From Deltaproteobacteria bacterium (GTDB lineage: Bacteria; Myxococcota_A; Polyangia; GCA-2747355): a stretch of DNA of 64,000 nucleotides. Both the position numbers and the translations under genes were made by a program. Numbering within the stretch: position 1 is the stretch's first letter; each line of letters opens with the position of its first letter. This document shows, piece by piece, positions 1 to 9,238 of the stretch. The stretch covers positions 186,001 through 250,000 of the forward strand of contig JACKDQ010000006.1 of NCBI GenBank assembly GCA_020633415.1, in the 5' to 3' direction. The notes below the pieces were generated by a model. It searched no databases. It was not told where the DNA came from and was given only the letters and a program-made list of their open reading frames with translations.

Positions 1-900
1 TCGCTCATCGGGTGGCAAGAGCGCGTCGGGCGACGGCAAGTCGACGAGATCTGCGTTGGCCTTGCGACGACCGGAAGGACCATCGTTGACCGTAGACTTG
101 GTCGGCCCCGTATCGAGATCGCCGGAGACCGTTTCTCCCGGCCGCGTTTCCGAGGTCAGGATCGCGGCCCGGGCAAGCGCCGCACGCTCTTTGCCGACGA
201 GCCCAGTCGGTGTTGGCACCAAACGCCCATCATCAACTGCCGTCGGTTCCTCGTCGGGAATTTCTACCGACGAACCAAACGCACCTTCGGGAGTATAGCC
301 GCCTTGGCCGGAAATCGGCGGCGCGATAAATGGAGAGGTGTTTATCTCGTGATCGTCTGGTGCGATGAGCGATTCATCACCACGCACCATCGACGGTCGC
401 GGCGTGTGGAGCGTCTCCATCGCCGTATCTTCCAGCGGCGGATCCCATTCGACGATCGACTCGCCTTCGTTCTGATTGGCGCGCGGGTTGGGATATTGCT
501 TGGTGTCGGTCGGGCGTCGCCCTTCGAAGCCACTTTCTGCGGCCGAACTGGCGATATGCGCATCGACTCGCGCGATCAGCCGATCGACCTTCTCATTGTT
601 CGGATCGAGCGCCCGCGCTTGGAGCAGGGCCTGGCGAGCATCTTTGTATTCACCGCGATGGTGCAGCGCCTCACCCTTGAGTAGATGCGCCATCGGCACG
701 GCCGGATTGAGCTGCAGCGCTGCCGCCATCTCGGTGAGCACTTCGTCGTAGCGTCCGAGCGCCATCAGCGCCAGGCCCAGCACCAAACGACCTTCTACAC
801 AGGTCGGATGCTTGAGCAAACCGAGCCGGCAAACTTTGATCGCCTCGTGATACTCGCGACGGACGACGCGCACCTTGCCCTGCTGAACGAACTCGGGCAC
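1..900 (-). CDS. TPR-repeat protein, C-terminus cut off by window edge
   Basis: The minus strand is open for 300 codons from a GTG at 900 to the left edge, with an in-frame TAG at 958-960 and no ATG between. The first 90 or so residues are tetratricopeptide-like: VCRLGLLKHPTCVEGRLVLG, then ALGRYDEVLTEMAAALQLNP and a HHRGEYKDARQALLQARALDP unit, suggesting a protein-protein scaffold. The remainder is a low-complexity, acidic and proline-rich linker. TPR proteins with this N-terminus followed by long disordered linkers are, from memory, common in Myxococcota. The plus-strand open frames across this stretch are shadows. The GTG start is chosen because it puts the TPR unit at the N-terminus; its RBS is weak, and an ATT at 939 behind AGGGGG is a remote alternative. 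Confidence 0.8.
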   Translation of the reverse strand, partial: MPEFVQQGKVRVVRREYHEAIKVCRLGLLKHPTCVEGRLVLGLALMALGRYDEVLTEMAAALQLNPAVPMAHLLKGEALHHRGEYKDARQALLQARALDPNNEKVDRLIARVDAHIASSAAESGFEGRRPTDTKQYPNPRANQNEGESIVEWDPPLEDTAMETLHTPRPSMVRGDESLIAPDDHEINTSPFIAPPISGQGGYTPEGAFGSSVEIPDEEPTAVDDGRLVPTPTGLVGKERAALARAAILTSETRPGETVSGDLDTGPTKSTVNDGPSGRRKANADLVDLPSPDALLPPDER

Positions 901-1157
901 TTCGTTGCGACCGTCGTTAGCTGATGGGTAACGTCGAATCTGAAGCCCCCTGCCGAGCTATCGCACTCGGGGCAGCTGTCATCGCGAGGTGCACCGTTGG
1001 CCGTTTCCCAAACCGGCGTGCCCCAGTCCTACACAGTCATTGGAAATTACTATCTATTCTAGGAGGATTGACCGGCACCGTCAATCGCCCTGGGCAAAGG
1101 GATCGGCCCGATGACGGGCGACAGCCAACGCCGGTCGCAGCGTTTAAACCGCTAACA
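901..1157. other. Intergenic region, nothing recognised
   Basis: This 257-base stretch lies between the TPR gene start and the stop of the downstream-facing lipoprotein gene. I see no convincing ORF, RNA gene or terminator. The promoter for the TPR gene should lie here. Confidence 0.5.
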
Positions 1158-1580
1158 TTACTTTGTTTTCATCGCCGGCCCGGCGGAAAACAACGGACAA
1201 CTGGGGCCGCTGACCCAGCGCTGCTCGGCAAGTAACCAGCGACCTTCCTCGTGGGACCAGGTCTGCATCACCACCGTTCGATGCGCTGCACCCTGATCGA
1301 CCCGATACCAGTCGAGCGAAATCAGCACCACCGCGACGTCCGGCGAGCGGTAGGCAACGCGTCCGACGTTATAATCGGTAACGCGCACAGTCGCCGCGGC
1401 GCTGTGCCGTCGCAAGAATGCATCGCGCCCTTTGGGCTGCACATAACTCGCCGCAAACATCGGTCGGCTCCAGCGCACGCTGTCGTTAAAGGCCTCGACG
1501 TTTTCGCGCAGCGCCATTCGGCGATCTTGCGGGCAGGCCGAAAGACCGAGCAAACAGCTGAGCAACAGCGCTCTTTGCAC
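1158..1580 (-). CDS. Small putative lipoprotein of unknown function
   Basis: 140 residues from a GTG at 1580, one base after the flippase stop (1582-1584), so the two form an operon. The N-terminus VQRALLLSCLLGLSACPQD is a lipoprotein signal with lipobox LSAC. The mature part has a short alpha-plus-beta pattern: residues like DYNVGRVAYRSPDVAVVLIS and VVMQTWSHEEGRWLLAEQRW resemble the beta strands of NTF2-like domains, but this is a weak structural impression. A longer reading from 1661 would overlap the flippase and bury the lipobox, so it is rejected. The coupling to the flippase hints at a role in the envelope. Confidence 0.75.
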   Translation of the reverse strand: MQRALLLSCLLGLSACPQDRRMALRENVEAFNDSVRWSRPMFAASYVQPKGRDAFLRRHSAAATVRVTDYNVGRVAYRSPDVAVVLISLDWYRVDQGAAHRTVVMQTWSHEEGRWLLAEQRWVSGPSCPLFSAGPAMKTK

Positions 1581-1581
1581 G

Positions 1582-3147
1582 CTAGCTCCCCTTTTTCTTG
1601 CGGCGCAAGAACACGCCAAGGATCTTGTCGATGTCTGATCGCCGCAATTCACCGATCGCAACGAGCACCAGATAGTAAACCAGCATCACACCCACACACT
1701 CGGCGAGTGTAACAACACGCGAGACCTCGGGGATAAAGCGCCCCACTAGCGTCGCAACAACGCAGGCGACCACGACGCGCAGCAAAGTCAGCAACGGGAA
1801 CAGTGCGGAGAACGAGCGAAACAACGCAACACCGGCGAGCAGCGCACCAAAGCCGTAGCTCGCTGTCGTCGCCCACGCCGCGCGAGCCAAGGCAGCTTCC
1901 GCGGAAGTCGCGCTAGAGATCGCCCACCAGTTGGCGACTGCCCCGACGCAGAAGGTCGCAAAGGACAAGGCAACTGCCTGCCACTTGCGGCCTGCACCGT
2001 TGAGCATCGTGTTGATGATCGTAAAGATCGAAAAGCAGATCATTCCGGCAGAGAGTATCTCGAGCGACTGAGCGCCAATGCGGTAGTCCACCTGGTAGGG
2101 CACTCCGATCACCGCAGCCGGATTGGCGATCAGTACGGTCGCCACGCTAGCCACGAAGATCAGCGAAAGCCTCAGCGTTTGGTGCACGTAACGGCGGGTC
2201 GCTGCCGAATCCTTTTCAAAGGTACTGCGCGAGATCAGCGGAAAGATCACAAAGGTCACCGCTAAGATCGCTTGATAAGGGATGAAGGCGAGCGTCTGCG
2301 CGGTACCGTAGTAACCGGCCCACCGCGAACTCTCCTCGGCAGCGGTCAATGCATGTGCAGCTTGATCCGAACCAGCGATCAGGTCGGCAACCAACCGCTT
2401 AAGCAAAAAGAGGTCGGTGTTCATCATCGCGTTGAGGAAGAAGTTGTAGACCAACAGAACCGGCATATAGCCCCAGATCTGCCCGGCCGGAAACGGCGTC
2501 TTGCTGCGCCCGGGAAGGCCGACCCAGATCGCGGAGACACAGAGGATCACAAATGCGGCAGCAACGAACCCACCGATCGCACCAAACACACCGAGACCCG
2601 CCGCTGCCGCTCCGAGGATCATCGCCGCACGCAACGTCGCGAAGACGACGTCCAGTGTCGCTTGACGACCAAACTGGCGCAGACCATTGAGCGAGCCGAC
2701 GAACACCGCGTAAAACGCATAACAACAGACGATACCTGCGGCCAAACGATAGAACGGCGTCAACGATGGGTCGCGTTCGGCCTGGGCGATCAGCGGTGCG
2801 AACAGAAAATAGGCGACGGCGACCAACCCGCCAAGAAACAGCTGCACGCGCAAAGCGGCCGCCTTGACCGCATTGGCGTCGTGGGAGCCATGAGCGGTAA
2901 AATGACTAACACCTTGGATCGTACCGGTGACGATGCAGTTGTCGATAAACGACGTGAGTCTCACGACGAGCAAGTAGTTGCCCCAGCGAGCAGCCGTCTT
3001 GAGCAAGCGCGGCAATCGAAAGTAGATCACGTAGCCGGCGACCATGAAGTAGGCCTTCGCAGCGGCGATAAAGGCTACGCCGCGACCAGCGGCTGCCGCC
3101 GTCTGCTCTGCTCGCGTGCTCTGCTGTTCTGTTTCTCCGCTCGTCAT
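1582..3147 (-). CDS. Polysaccharide/lipid flippase of the MOP (Wzx/MurJ-like) superfamily
   Basis: 521 residues from ATG 3147, preceded by GGTGGA. An in-frame TTG at 3180 would add 11 Gly/Ser-rich residues and is less likely. The protein is almost entirely hydrophobic with roughly 12-14 predicted membrane segments, beginning GVAFIAAAKAYFMVAGYVIY. The layout matches polysaccharide biosynthesis proteins that flip lipid-linked glycans across the inner membrane. A short basic tail (FLRRKKKGS) is cytoplasmic. The gene is followed one base later by a lipoprotein. No glycosyltransferases lie nearby, so the substrate cannot be assigned. It diverges from the subtilase gene on the plus strand. Confidence 0.85.
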   Translation of the reverse strand: MTSGETEQQSTRAEQTAAAAGRGVAFIAAAKAYFMVAGYVIYFRLPRLLKTAARWGNYLLVVRLTSFIDNCIVTGTIQGVSHFTAHGSHDANAVKAAALRVQLFLGGLVAVAYFLFAPLIAQAERDPSLTPFYRLAAGIVCCYAFYAVFVGSLNGLRQFGRQATLDVVFATLRAAMILGAAAAGLGVFGAIGGFVAAAFVILCVSAIWVGLPGRSKTPFPAGQIWGYMPVLLVYNFFLNAMMNTDLFLLKRLVADLIAGSDQAAHALTAAEESSRWAGYYGTAQTLAFIPYQAILAVTFVIFPLISRSTFEKDSAATRRYVHQTLRLSLIFVASVATVLIANPAAVIGVPYQVDYRIGAQSLEILSAGMICFSIFTIINTMLNGAGRKWQAVALSFATFCVGAVANWWAISSATSAEAALARAAWATTASYGFGALLAGVALFRSFSALFPLLTLLRVVVACVVATLVGRFIPEVSRVVTLAECVGVMLVYYLVLVAIGELRRSDIDKILGVFLRRKKKGS

Positions 3148-3344
3148 CGCTCCACCAGAATCTGACCCGCCGCAGGCCAATTACCCGAACAGCGGGATAT
3201 TTGTCCTATTATTTCGAAAGCTTAGGAAAGCTTTTCTCCCCTGGAAAATTTGCATACCATGCGTCGACTTCAACGGAATAGACCTTAGGGCCAGACTGGT
3301 CCTGGGCCTCCGCTGCGGCGCAGGCCAAGCCATCGAGGAACGAT

Positions 3345-6300
3345 ATGCCTACCCGTTTGTACTTGGCCCTGCTCGGGCTGCTCGTATCGATCGCACCCGC
3401 GTTCGGCCAGAACAAAGACTGGCCGCCAGCAGAGTCGGTCACCGATCTATCGCAAACTAGCACCTGGCCTGCCGATCCAGGATACGCCAACGCCTGGGAG
3501 CTGTTTTCGTTCATTCCAGAGAGCGCCTTAGCGCGGGTCAACGCCGCCGAAAAGGCGCTCGGCAGCGGAATGCACGCCGACCGCGCCTGGCAAAAGACCA
3601 TCGGCGACCCGCGGGTCGTGATCGCCGTGCTCGACAGCGGCATTCGTTGGGAAACAACGGACCTGGTCAACAAGTTCTACCTCAATGCCGGCGAGCTACC
3701 GGCGCCCGACGCCGCCTGCCGCACCGCGCAGTTCGATGCAAAGAACCCGCACGACGCCAACGGCGACGGCGTGTTCAACGTTCAGGACTATACCAAGCAA
3801 TCGGGAATTCAACAGCCACGCACGCCGTGCGATCCACGCATCTTGGGTTTTACCGGCGGATGGGACACCAACAACAACAGCTTGCTTGACCCGCAGGACC
3901 TGATCGCGATCTTTTCCGACAAAAAGGACGACGACAACAACGGCTTTGTCGACGATATCAGCGGCTGGGATTTTTTCGATAACGACAATGATGCCAGCGA
4001 TGACACCTTCTACGGACACGGCACCGGCGAGGCCAAAGACAGCGCCGGCGAAGCCAATAACAACATCGGCAATCTCGGCGTCTGTCCGACCTGCCGCGTG
4101 ATGATGGTCCGTGTAAGCGACAGCTTCATCGCCGACGTCAACAACTTCGGGCTCGCTGCGGCGTTTGCCGTCGACAGTGGCGCTGCGGTGATCCAAGAGG
4201 CCCTCGGCTCGATCAACAACAACAGCCTGGCCCGCGCAGCGATCGACTATGCCTATCAGAACAACGTCACCGTGATCGCCTCGGCGGCCGACGAGAACGC
4301 CTTTCACGCCAACTGGCCCGGCGCCAACGACCACACGATCTACGTGCACGCGATCGTGCACGACGGTCAAGGCGTATCGACCTCAACGACGTTCCTCAAT
4401 TTCAACAACTGCACCAACTATGGCCCTCGACTTGACCTGAGCATCCCAGCCAATGCCTGCTCCTCTGAGGCAGTCGGCAAGACCGCCGGGCTAGCCGGGC
4501 TGGTGTACGCGGCGGCGCTCAAAGGCAACATCCCGTTTCCCAGCGGAAGCGCCGGGCCGACCGACAAATTCGGATCGCGCCGGCTGTCGGCCGAGGAAGT
4601 TCGCCAATTGATGGTGATGACGGTAGACGACATCGACGTGCCCGAATCACTGACCGATCCCAAACGCTACCCTGCCCGTCCGGGCTGGGATCTGCGCTTC
4701 GGCTATGGTCGCCCCAATGCTCGGCGCCTCGTCGACACGATTATCGATGGCAAGCTCCCGCCTGAGGTCGACATTCGCACGCCGCAGTGGCTGCAAGTCA
4801 TCGACACGAAATCGACCAAGACAGTCTCGATCGAAGGTCGACTATCTTTTCGCAAGGACCGCATCGAGAACATCGACTACGTGTTGGAATGGGCGCCTGG
4901 TGCCGCCCCCCTCGACAAGGATTTCAAAGTACTGAGCGAAAAGAAGGGCCTCACGGATCCCGTCGATGGAAAACTCTTCGACTGGGACGTTTCGACGCTA
5001 AAGATCGACAACCCAACGATGGACGCTCCTGACTATGACGCCAATCGCCGGATGGTCACGATCCGCATCCGGGCCACCGGCCATTCGAGCAAGTTCGGAA
5101 CGCTGGCGGCGAGGGCGCGCAAGTCGTTCCACGTCTACGCTGACCCTGATCTGCTCGACGGCTTCCCCGTCGATCTGGGATCATCCGCCGACGCCTCGCC
5201 AACGACCGCCGACCTCAACAAAGATGGCAAGCGAGAGATCATTCTGACGACCAGCGATGGCCGCGTGCACGTGCTCGATGCGAGCGGCAAGCCGCTGGCT
5301 GGCTGGCCGCAGACGCTGGGCACGCTGCGCGCGCTCGATGCTGCCGAGGACAACAACGTCCTCAAGAGCTATGCCTTCAATAGTGGCGCATTGGACAAGC
5401 AGTACAGTTCATCGAACACGCCACTCGGCCAACCGGCAGTCGGTGATATCGATGCCGACGGCGAGCTCGACATCGTCGCCGCGTCCCACGATGGGGCGGT
5501 CTATGCGTTTGCCAAAGACGGCACAGTCAAGAGCGGATTTCCCGTGCGCGTCCCGCGCCTCGATCTCGACAAGGTCACCAACCGTGACGACTTGATCGAT
5601 GAGGGCGTGATCTCTACGGTGGCGCTCGCTGATCTCGACGGCGACAAGAAGCTCGAAATCATCGTCCCAGCGATGGATGCCAAACTCTACGTCTGGCGCG
5701 CCGACGGAAGCACCCAGACAGGCTTTCCCGTCGAGCTTGTCGATCCGACCGGCAATAACGAGGGGAAAAAGCGCAAGACCCGCATCGTCAGCTCGCCAGC
5801 GATCGGCGACATCAACGGTGACGGGATGCTCGACATCGTGATCGGTAGCAATGAGACGATCGGCTCGAGCGGCCCACTTCACGCGGTCCACGGTGATGGC
5901 AATGCGCACGCCGGCGGCCCGTTTCTCGAAGGCTGGCCCGTGCGGGTGTTTAGCATCTCATCTCTGCCGTTCATCGGCGAAGGTTTGCCCAACTCGCCGG
6001 CGCTCGTCGACGTCAATGGCGATGGATTGCCCGAGATCGCGATCAGCGGCGTCGGCACCGCACCTACGCTGATCCGCCATACCGGGGAAGAGAAACTGCC
6101 GCTCTGCTTCAACGTCGACAATCCCGACTTGGACAAGCCAGACTGGGGCAAGCACGTGGTGCCCTGCAGCCGGCGAATCACGAAAACCTGCGCGCAGGAG
6201 GAAGCTGCCGATCCGCGCGTGCGTTGCGTCGACAACACGATGAACAACACCGCGTACGGTTCAGGGTCCAACGCTAAAGACGAGCCATCGATCGCGCTGA

Positions 6301-7007
6301 TCACTAGCTCAAGCATCGGCGACATCGACAATGATGGCGTTCCCGACCTCGTTCAGCCAGGTGGCAGCGTCGGCGCCGCGACAGCCTTCGCCGCTAGCGG
6401 CGTGCGCAACGACTTCGAGCATCACCTCGGCGTCTGGAGCACGCGCTCTCGCCGCTACCTGCCAGGCTTTCCGCAGCGCGTCGACGGCTGGCAATTCTTC
6501 ATGACCGCCGCCATTGCCGACATCGATGGCGATGATCTTCCTGAGGTGCTGGTCGGTAGCTCGGGCTATTGGGTGCATGCGTTCAACAAGCTGGGCAAAG
6601 AGCCGGCTGGCTGGCCCAAGTTGATCGGCCACTGGGTGACCGCGACGCCGGCGGTGGGCGATTTGACGGGCGATGGCAAGTTGGAAGTTATCAGCGTTAC
6701 CCGTGGCGGATGGCTGTTCGTCTACAAGACCCAGGGCTCCGCTGATGGACGGATCGACTGGCCGACGAGCGGCCACGACGGCTTCAACTCACGCAACTAC
6801 GATAACCCAACCGACCAAGGACACCGCGCGGTCCCGATCAGCTCAGATGGCGGTGTGAACGACGGTGGCGTCGACGGTGGCACGTCGCCCGGCGGCGGCG
6901 GCGGCGGTTGCTGTGCCGTTAGCGGCAGCGGGCCAGAGACGTCCGTCGCACTTACCCTGCTCGGTCTGCTGCTGTTTCTTGCCTCCCGTCGACGGCGCAG
7001 TCGCTAA
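3345..7007 (+). CDS. Secreted S8 subtilisin-like protease with FG-GAP repeats and MYXO-CTERM-like tail
   Basis: 1220 residues. Signal peptide at 1-21 (LALLGLLVSIAPAFG). The S8 domain spans about 75-470: Asp97 in VIAVLDSG, His225 in YGHGT, and Ser373/374 in ACSSEAVGKTAG, which replaces the usual GTSMAAP. The oxyanion-hole Asn (AAGN) is replaced by SAAD with Asp316. An acidic, Asn-rich insert (about 130-225) looks calcium-binding. From about 605 to 1150 run at least six FG-GAP/VCBS-type units (GDIDADGELDIV, ADLDGDKKLEII, GDINGDGMLDIV, VDVNGDGLPEIA, ADIDGDDLPEVL, GDLTGDGKLEVI), probably a calcium-binding propeller. The C-terminus has a Gly run, CC, a hydrophobic helix and RRRRSR, as in MYXO-CTERM sorting tails, implying surface anchoring. 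Activity is uncertain because of the altered oxyanion position. Confidence 0.9.
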   Translation: MPTRLYLALLGLLVSIAPAFGQNKDWPPAESVTDLSQTSTWPADPGYANAWELFSFIPESALARVNAAEKALGSGMHADRAWQKTIGDPRVVIAVLDSGIRWETTDLVNKFYLNAGELPAPDAACRTAQFDAKNPHDANGDGVFNVQDYTKQSGIQQPRTPCDPRILGFTGGWDTNNNSLLDPQDLIAIFSDKKDDDNNGFVDDISGWDFFDNDNDASDDTFYGHGTGEAKDSAGEANNNIGNLGVCPTCRVMMVRVSDSFIADVNNFGLAAAFAVDSGAAVIQEALGSINNNSLARAAIDYAYQNNVTVIASAADENAFHANWPGANDHTIYVHAIVHDGQGVSTSTTFLNFNNCTNYGPRLDLSIPANACSSEAVGKTAGLAGLVYAAALKGNIPFPSGSAGPTDKFGSRRLSAEEVRQLMVMTVDDIDVPESLTDPKRYPARPGWDLRFGYGRPNARRLVDTIIDGKLPPEVDIRTPQWLQVIDTKSTKTVSIEGRLSFRKDRIENIDYVLEWAPGAAPLDKDFKVLSEKKGLTDPVDGKLFDWDVSTLKIDNPTMDAPDYDANRRMVTIRIRATGHSSKFGTLAARARKSFHVYADPDLLDGFPVDLGSSADASPTTADLNKDGKREIILTTSDGRVHVLDASGKPLAGWPQTLGTLRALDAAEDNNVLKSYAFNSGALDKQYSSSNTPLGQPAVGDIDADGELDIVAASHDGAVYAFAKDGTVKSGFPVRVPRLDLDKVTNRDDLIDEGVISTVALADLDGDKKLEIIVPAMDAKLYVWRADGSTQTGFPVELVDPTGNNEGKKRKTRIVSSPAIGDINGDGMLDIVIGSNETIGSSGPLHAVHGDGNAHAGGPFLEGWPVRVFSISSLPFIGEGLPNSPALVDVNGDGLPEIAISGVGTAPTLIRHTGEEKLPLCFNVDNPDLDKPDWGKHVVPCSRRITKTCAQEEAADPRVRCVDNTMNNTAYGSGSNAKDEPSIALITSSSIGDIDNDGVPDLVQPGGSVGAATAFAASGVRNDFEHHLGVWSTRSRRYLPGFPQRVDGWQFFMTAAIADIDGDDLPEVLVGSSGYWVHAFNKLGKEPAGWPKLIGHWVTATPAVGDLTGDGKLEVISVTRGGWLFVYKTQGSADGRIDWPTSGHDGFNSRNYDNPTDQGHRAVPISSDGGVNDGGVDGGTSPGGGGGGCCAVSGSGPETSVALTLLGLLLFLASRRRRSR

Positions 7008-7151
7008 CCGACGGCCTTCAGCGGCGCGATCCGCCACTTGCTCGCTGGCCAATGCCAGCTGAGCGCGTGGTGGGGATCGTGACAAGCAGCGATCCTCGCA
7101 ATATCGCAGCGATTGACAGCGCCGGGCGCAGTGATCCATTCTTCCGGCCAA

Positions 7152-8231
7152 ATGCCGATTATCGAAGTAAACCACTTCACTACGCGACGGTTGCAGATCC
7201 TCGACCCGTCGGGCGTGGTCGATGAACAGCTGATGCCTGATCTTGGTGATGAAGCGCTCGTCGGCCTGCTGTGCTCGATGCTGCGAATGCGAACCTTCGA
7301 CGAAAAAGCGCTCAACCTGCAGCGCCAGGGTCGCATTGGGACTTTCGGATCGCTGCGCGGCCAAGAGGCGGCTCAGGCCGGCTTGACGCTCAACCTGATC
7401 GACGAGGATTGGCTGGTGCCCTCGATTCGCGAGCAGGGAGTGCTCGAGGGGCGCGGATTGCCGATGCACCTCTACTATTCGTTCTGCAAGGGCGACGAAC
7501 GCGCGAGTCAGATACCCGACGGACTCAACGCTACGCCTCAGTCGATCCCGATCGCCAGCCAATTGCTGCACGCCGCCGGGTTGGGCATGGCGCTCAAGCT
7601 GCGCAACGAGGAAGCAGCTGCCGTCGGCTTCGCCGGCGACGGTGCGACGTCAGAAGGCGACTTTCACGAGGCGTTGAATTTTGCGGGTGTGTTCGGCGCA
7701 CAAACGCTGTTCTACATCCAGAACAATGGCTGGGCGATTTCGGTGCCCTTTTCCCAGCAAACGGCCGCTGAAACGATCGCCCAAAAGGCATTTGCTTACG
7801 GCTTTGAGGGGATGCAGGTCGATGGCAACGACGTGCTAGCCGTCTACGTCGCTTCGCGAGACGCGCTAGACCACGTCCGCTCAGGCAAAGGGCCCTATCT
7901 GATCGAAGCGTTGACCTATCGGATGGAAAGCCATACTACCGCCGACGATCACACCCGCTACCGACCCGCCGCCGAGGTAGAAGCGTGGCGCGCACGCGAT
8001 CCAATCAGTCGCATGCGAACGTTCCTCTCGCGCCAGGGCTTGTGGGACGAACAGCAGGAGGCTGAGTTGGTGGCCAAAGTCAGCGCCGAAGTTGAGGCCG
8101 AAGTCGAGGCACTCGAAGCGATGCCCAGACCGCCGGCGACGGATATTTTCGACTACATGTTTGCCGAACTACCGGCAACACTGATCGAGCAACGCCAGCA
8201 ACTAATCGCGGAGTCACGCAATGGCAAGTGA
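7152..8231 (+). CDS. pdhA: 2-oxoacid (pyruvate-type) dehydrogenase E1 alpha subunit
   Basis: 359 residues from ATG 7152; an upstream in-frame TTG (7113) and GTG (7131) are less likely. The thiamine diphosphate motif is clear: GDGATSEGDFHEALNFAG followed by QNNGWAIS. The N-terminal LQRQGRIGTFGSLRGQEAA resembles Gram-positive-type pyruvate dehydrogenase alpha subunits more than branched-chain ones, which have a GEEG variant there; branched-chain or mixed specificity remains possible. With E1 beta it forms the alpha2beta2 enzyme that decarboxylates the 2-oxoacid and acylates lipoyl-E2. Its last 11 bases overlap the start of the beta subunit, so the two are coupled. Confidence 0.9.
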   Translation: MPIIEVNHFTTRRLQILDPSGVVDEQLMPDLGDEALVGLLCSMLRMRTFDEKALNLQRQGRIGTFGSLRGQEAAQAGLTLNLIDEDWLVPSIREQGVLEGRGLPMHLYYSFCKGDERASQIPDGLNATPQSIPIASQLLHAAGLGMALKLRNEEAAAVGFAGDGATSEGDFHEALNFAGVFGAQTLFYIQNNGWAISVPFSQQTAAETIAQKAFAYGFEGMQVDGNDVLAVYVASRDALDHVRSGKGPYLIEALTYRMESHTTADDHTRYRPAAEVEAWRARDPISRMRTFLSRQGLWDEQQEAELVAKVSAEVEAEVEALEAMPRPPATDIFDYMFAELPATLIEQRQQLIAESRNGK

Positions 8232-9237
8232 TGCAGCGACGGCGCTCGCTCCCTCGTCCGGAGAGCGAATGACGATGGTGCAGGCGCTCAACCAGGCGCT
8301 GGCCCAGGAGATGGAACGCGACCCCGCGATCTTGCTGATGGGCGAAGACGTCGGACCCGACGGCGGCGTGTTTCGCGTCACCGCTGGGTTGATCGAGCGC
8401 TTCGGCGATCAGCGCGTGCTGGACACACCACTCGCCGAAAGCGGCATCATCGGCACAGCGATTGGGCTCTGCATCGGCGGCTTCCGCCCGATCACCGAGA
8501 TCCAATTCATGGGTTTCATCTACCCGGCGATCAACCAACTGTTTGCCCACGCGGCGCGCCTGAGAAATCGCAGCCGCGGCCGGCTGAGCGTGCCGCTCGT
8601 GGTCAGAATGCCCTACGGCGGAGGCATCCGCCCGCCCGAGCACCACTCGGAAAGTTACGAGGCGATGCTCGCCAACACGCCGGGACTAAAGACCGTCATA
8701 CCGGCCGACCCCTACGATGCCAAGGGACTGCTGATCAGCGCAATCCGCGACGACGACCCGGTGATTTTCCTCGAGCCCAAACGACTCTATCGGGCATTTC
8801 GCCAAGCGGTCCCCGAGGAGCCGTACACCGTGCCGATCGGCAAAGGCCGAGTCTATCGTCCCGGCAAAGACGTGACAGTGATCGCCTATGGCTCGATGGT
8901 TCAGGTCGCCAACGCCGCGGCGGACCGTGCAGCCAAGCAAGAGATCTCGGTCGAAGTGATCGACCTGCGCAGCATCGTTCCGCTCGACGTCGAGATCTTT
9001 ATCGAGTCGGTACGCAAGACCGGCCGCGCAGTGGTCGTCCACGAGGCGCCTCGCACTTGCGGCTTCGGCGCAGAGATCGTCGCGCAGATCAATGAGCGGG
9101 CGCTGCTCAACCTGCTAGCGCCGGTCGAGCGCGTGACCGGCTTCGACACGATCTTTCCTGGCGCCGTTTTGGAAGACCACTATATGCCCAACCCCGATCG
9201 CGTGCTCGCCGCGATCAAACGCACGCTGGAGTTCTAA
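8221..9237 (+). CDS. pdhB: 2-oxoacid (pyruvate-type) dehydrogenase E1 beta subunit
   Basis: 338 residues. It has the transketolase-like pyrimidine-binding domain (GEDVGPDGGVFRVTAGL, DTPLAESGIIGTAIG, EIQFMGFIYPAINQL) and the C-terminal transketolase domain (VIAYGSMVQVANAA, VEVIDLRSIVPLD, VVVHEAPRTCGFGAEI). RMPYGGG and HHSESYEA are typical of alpha2beta2 E1 beta subunits. The length is usual for the family. It overlaps the alpha gene by 11 bases, and the E2 gene starts one base after its stop, so all four genes read as one operon feeding acetyl-CoA or branched acyl-CoA into central metabolism. Confidence 0.92.
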   Translation: MASDAATALAPSSGERMTMVQALNQALAQEMERDPAILLMGEDVGPDGGVFRVTAGLIERFGDQRVLDTPLAESGIIGTAIGLCIGGFRPITEIQFMGFIYPAINQLFAHAARLRNRSRGRLSVPLVVRMPYGGGIRPPEHHSESYEAMLANTPGLKTVIPADPYDAKGLLISAIRDDDPVIFLEPKRLYRAFRQAVPEEPYTVPIGKGRVYRPGKDVTVIAYGSMVQVANAAADRAAKQEISVEVIDLRSIVPLDVEIFIESVRKTGRAVVVHEAPRTCGFGAEIVAQINERALLNLLAPVERVTGFDTIFPGAVLEDHYMPNPDRVLAAIKRTLEF

Positions 9238-9238
9238 G

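Noticed and set aside
2272..3165. 297-codon open frame antisense to the flippase
   Set aside because: Its sequence is low-complexity with no RBS or domain, and it mirrors the codon structure of the flippase on the other strand.
3214..3230. AAAGCTT/AAGCTTT hairpin upstream of the subtilase gene
   Set aside because: The stem is short and AT-rich, lacks a T-run and lies between two divergent genes, where a terminator is not expected.
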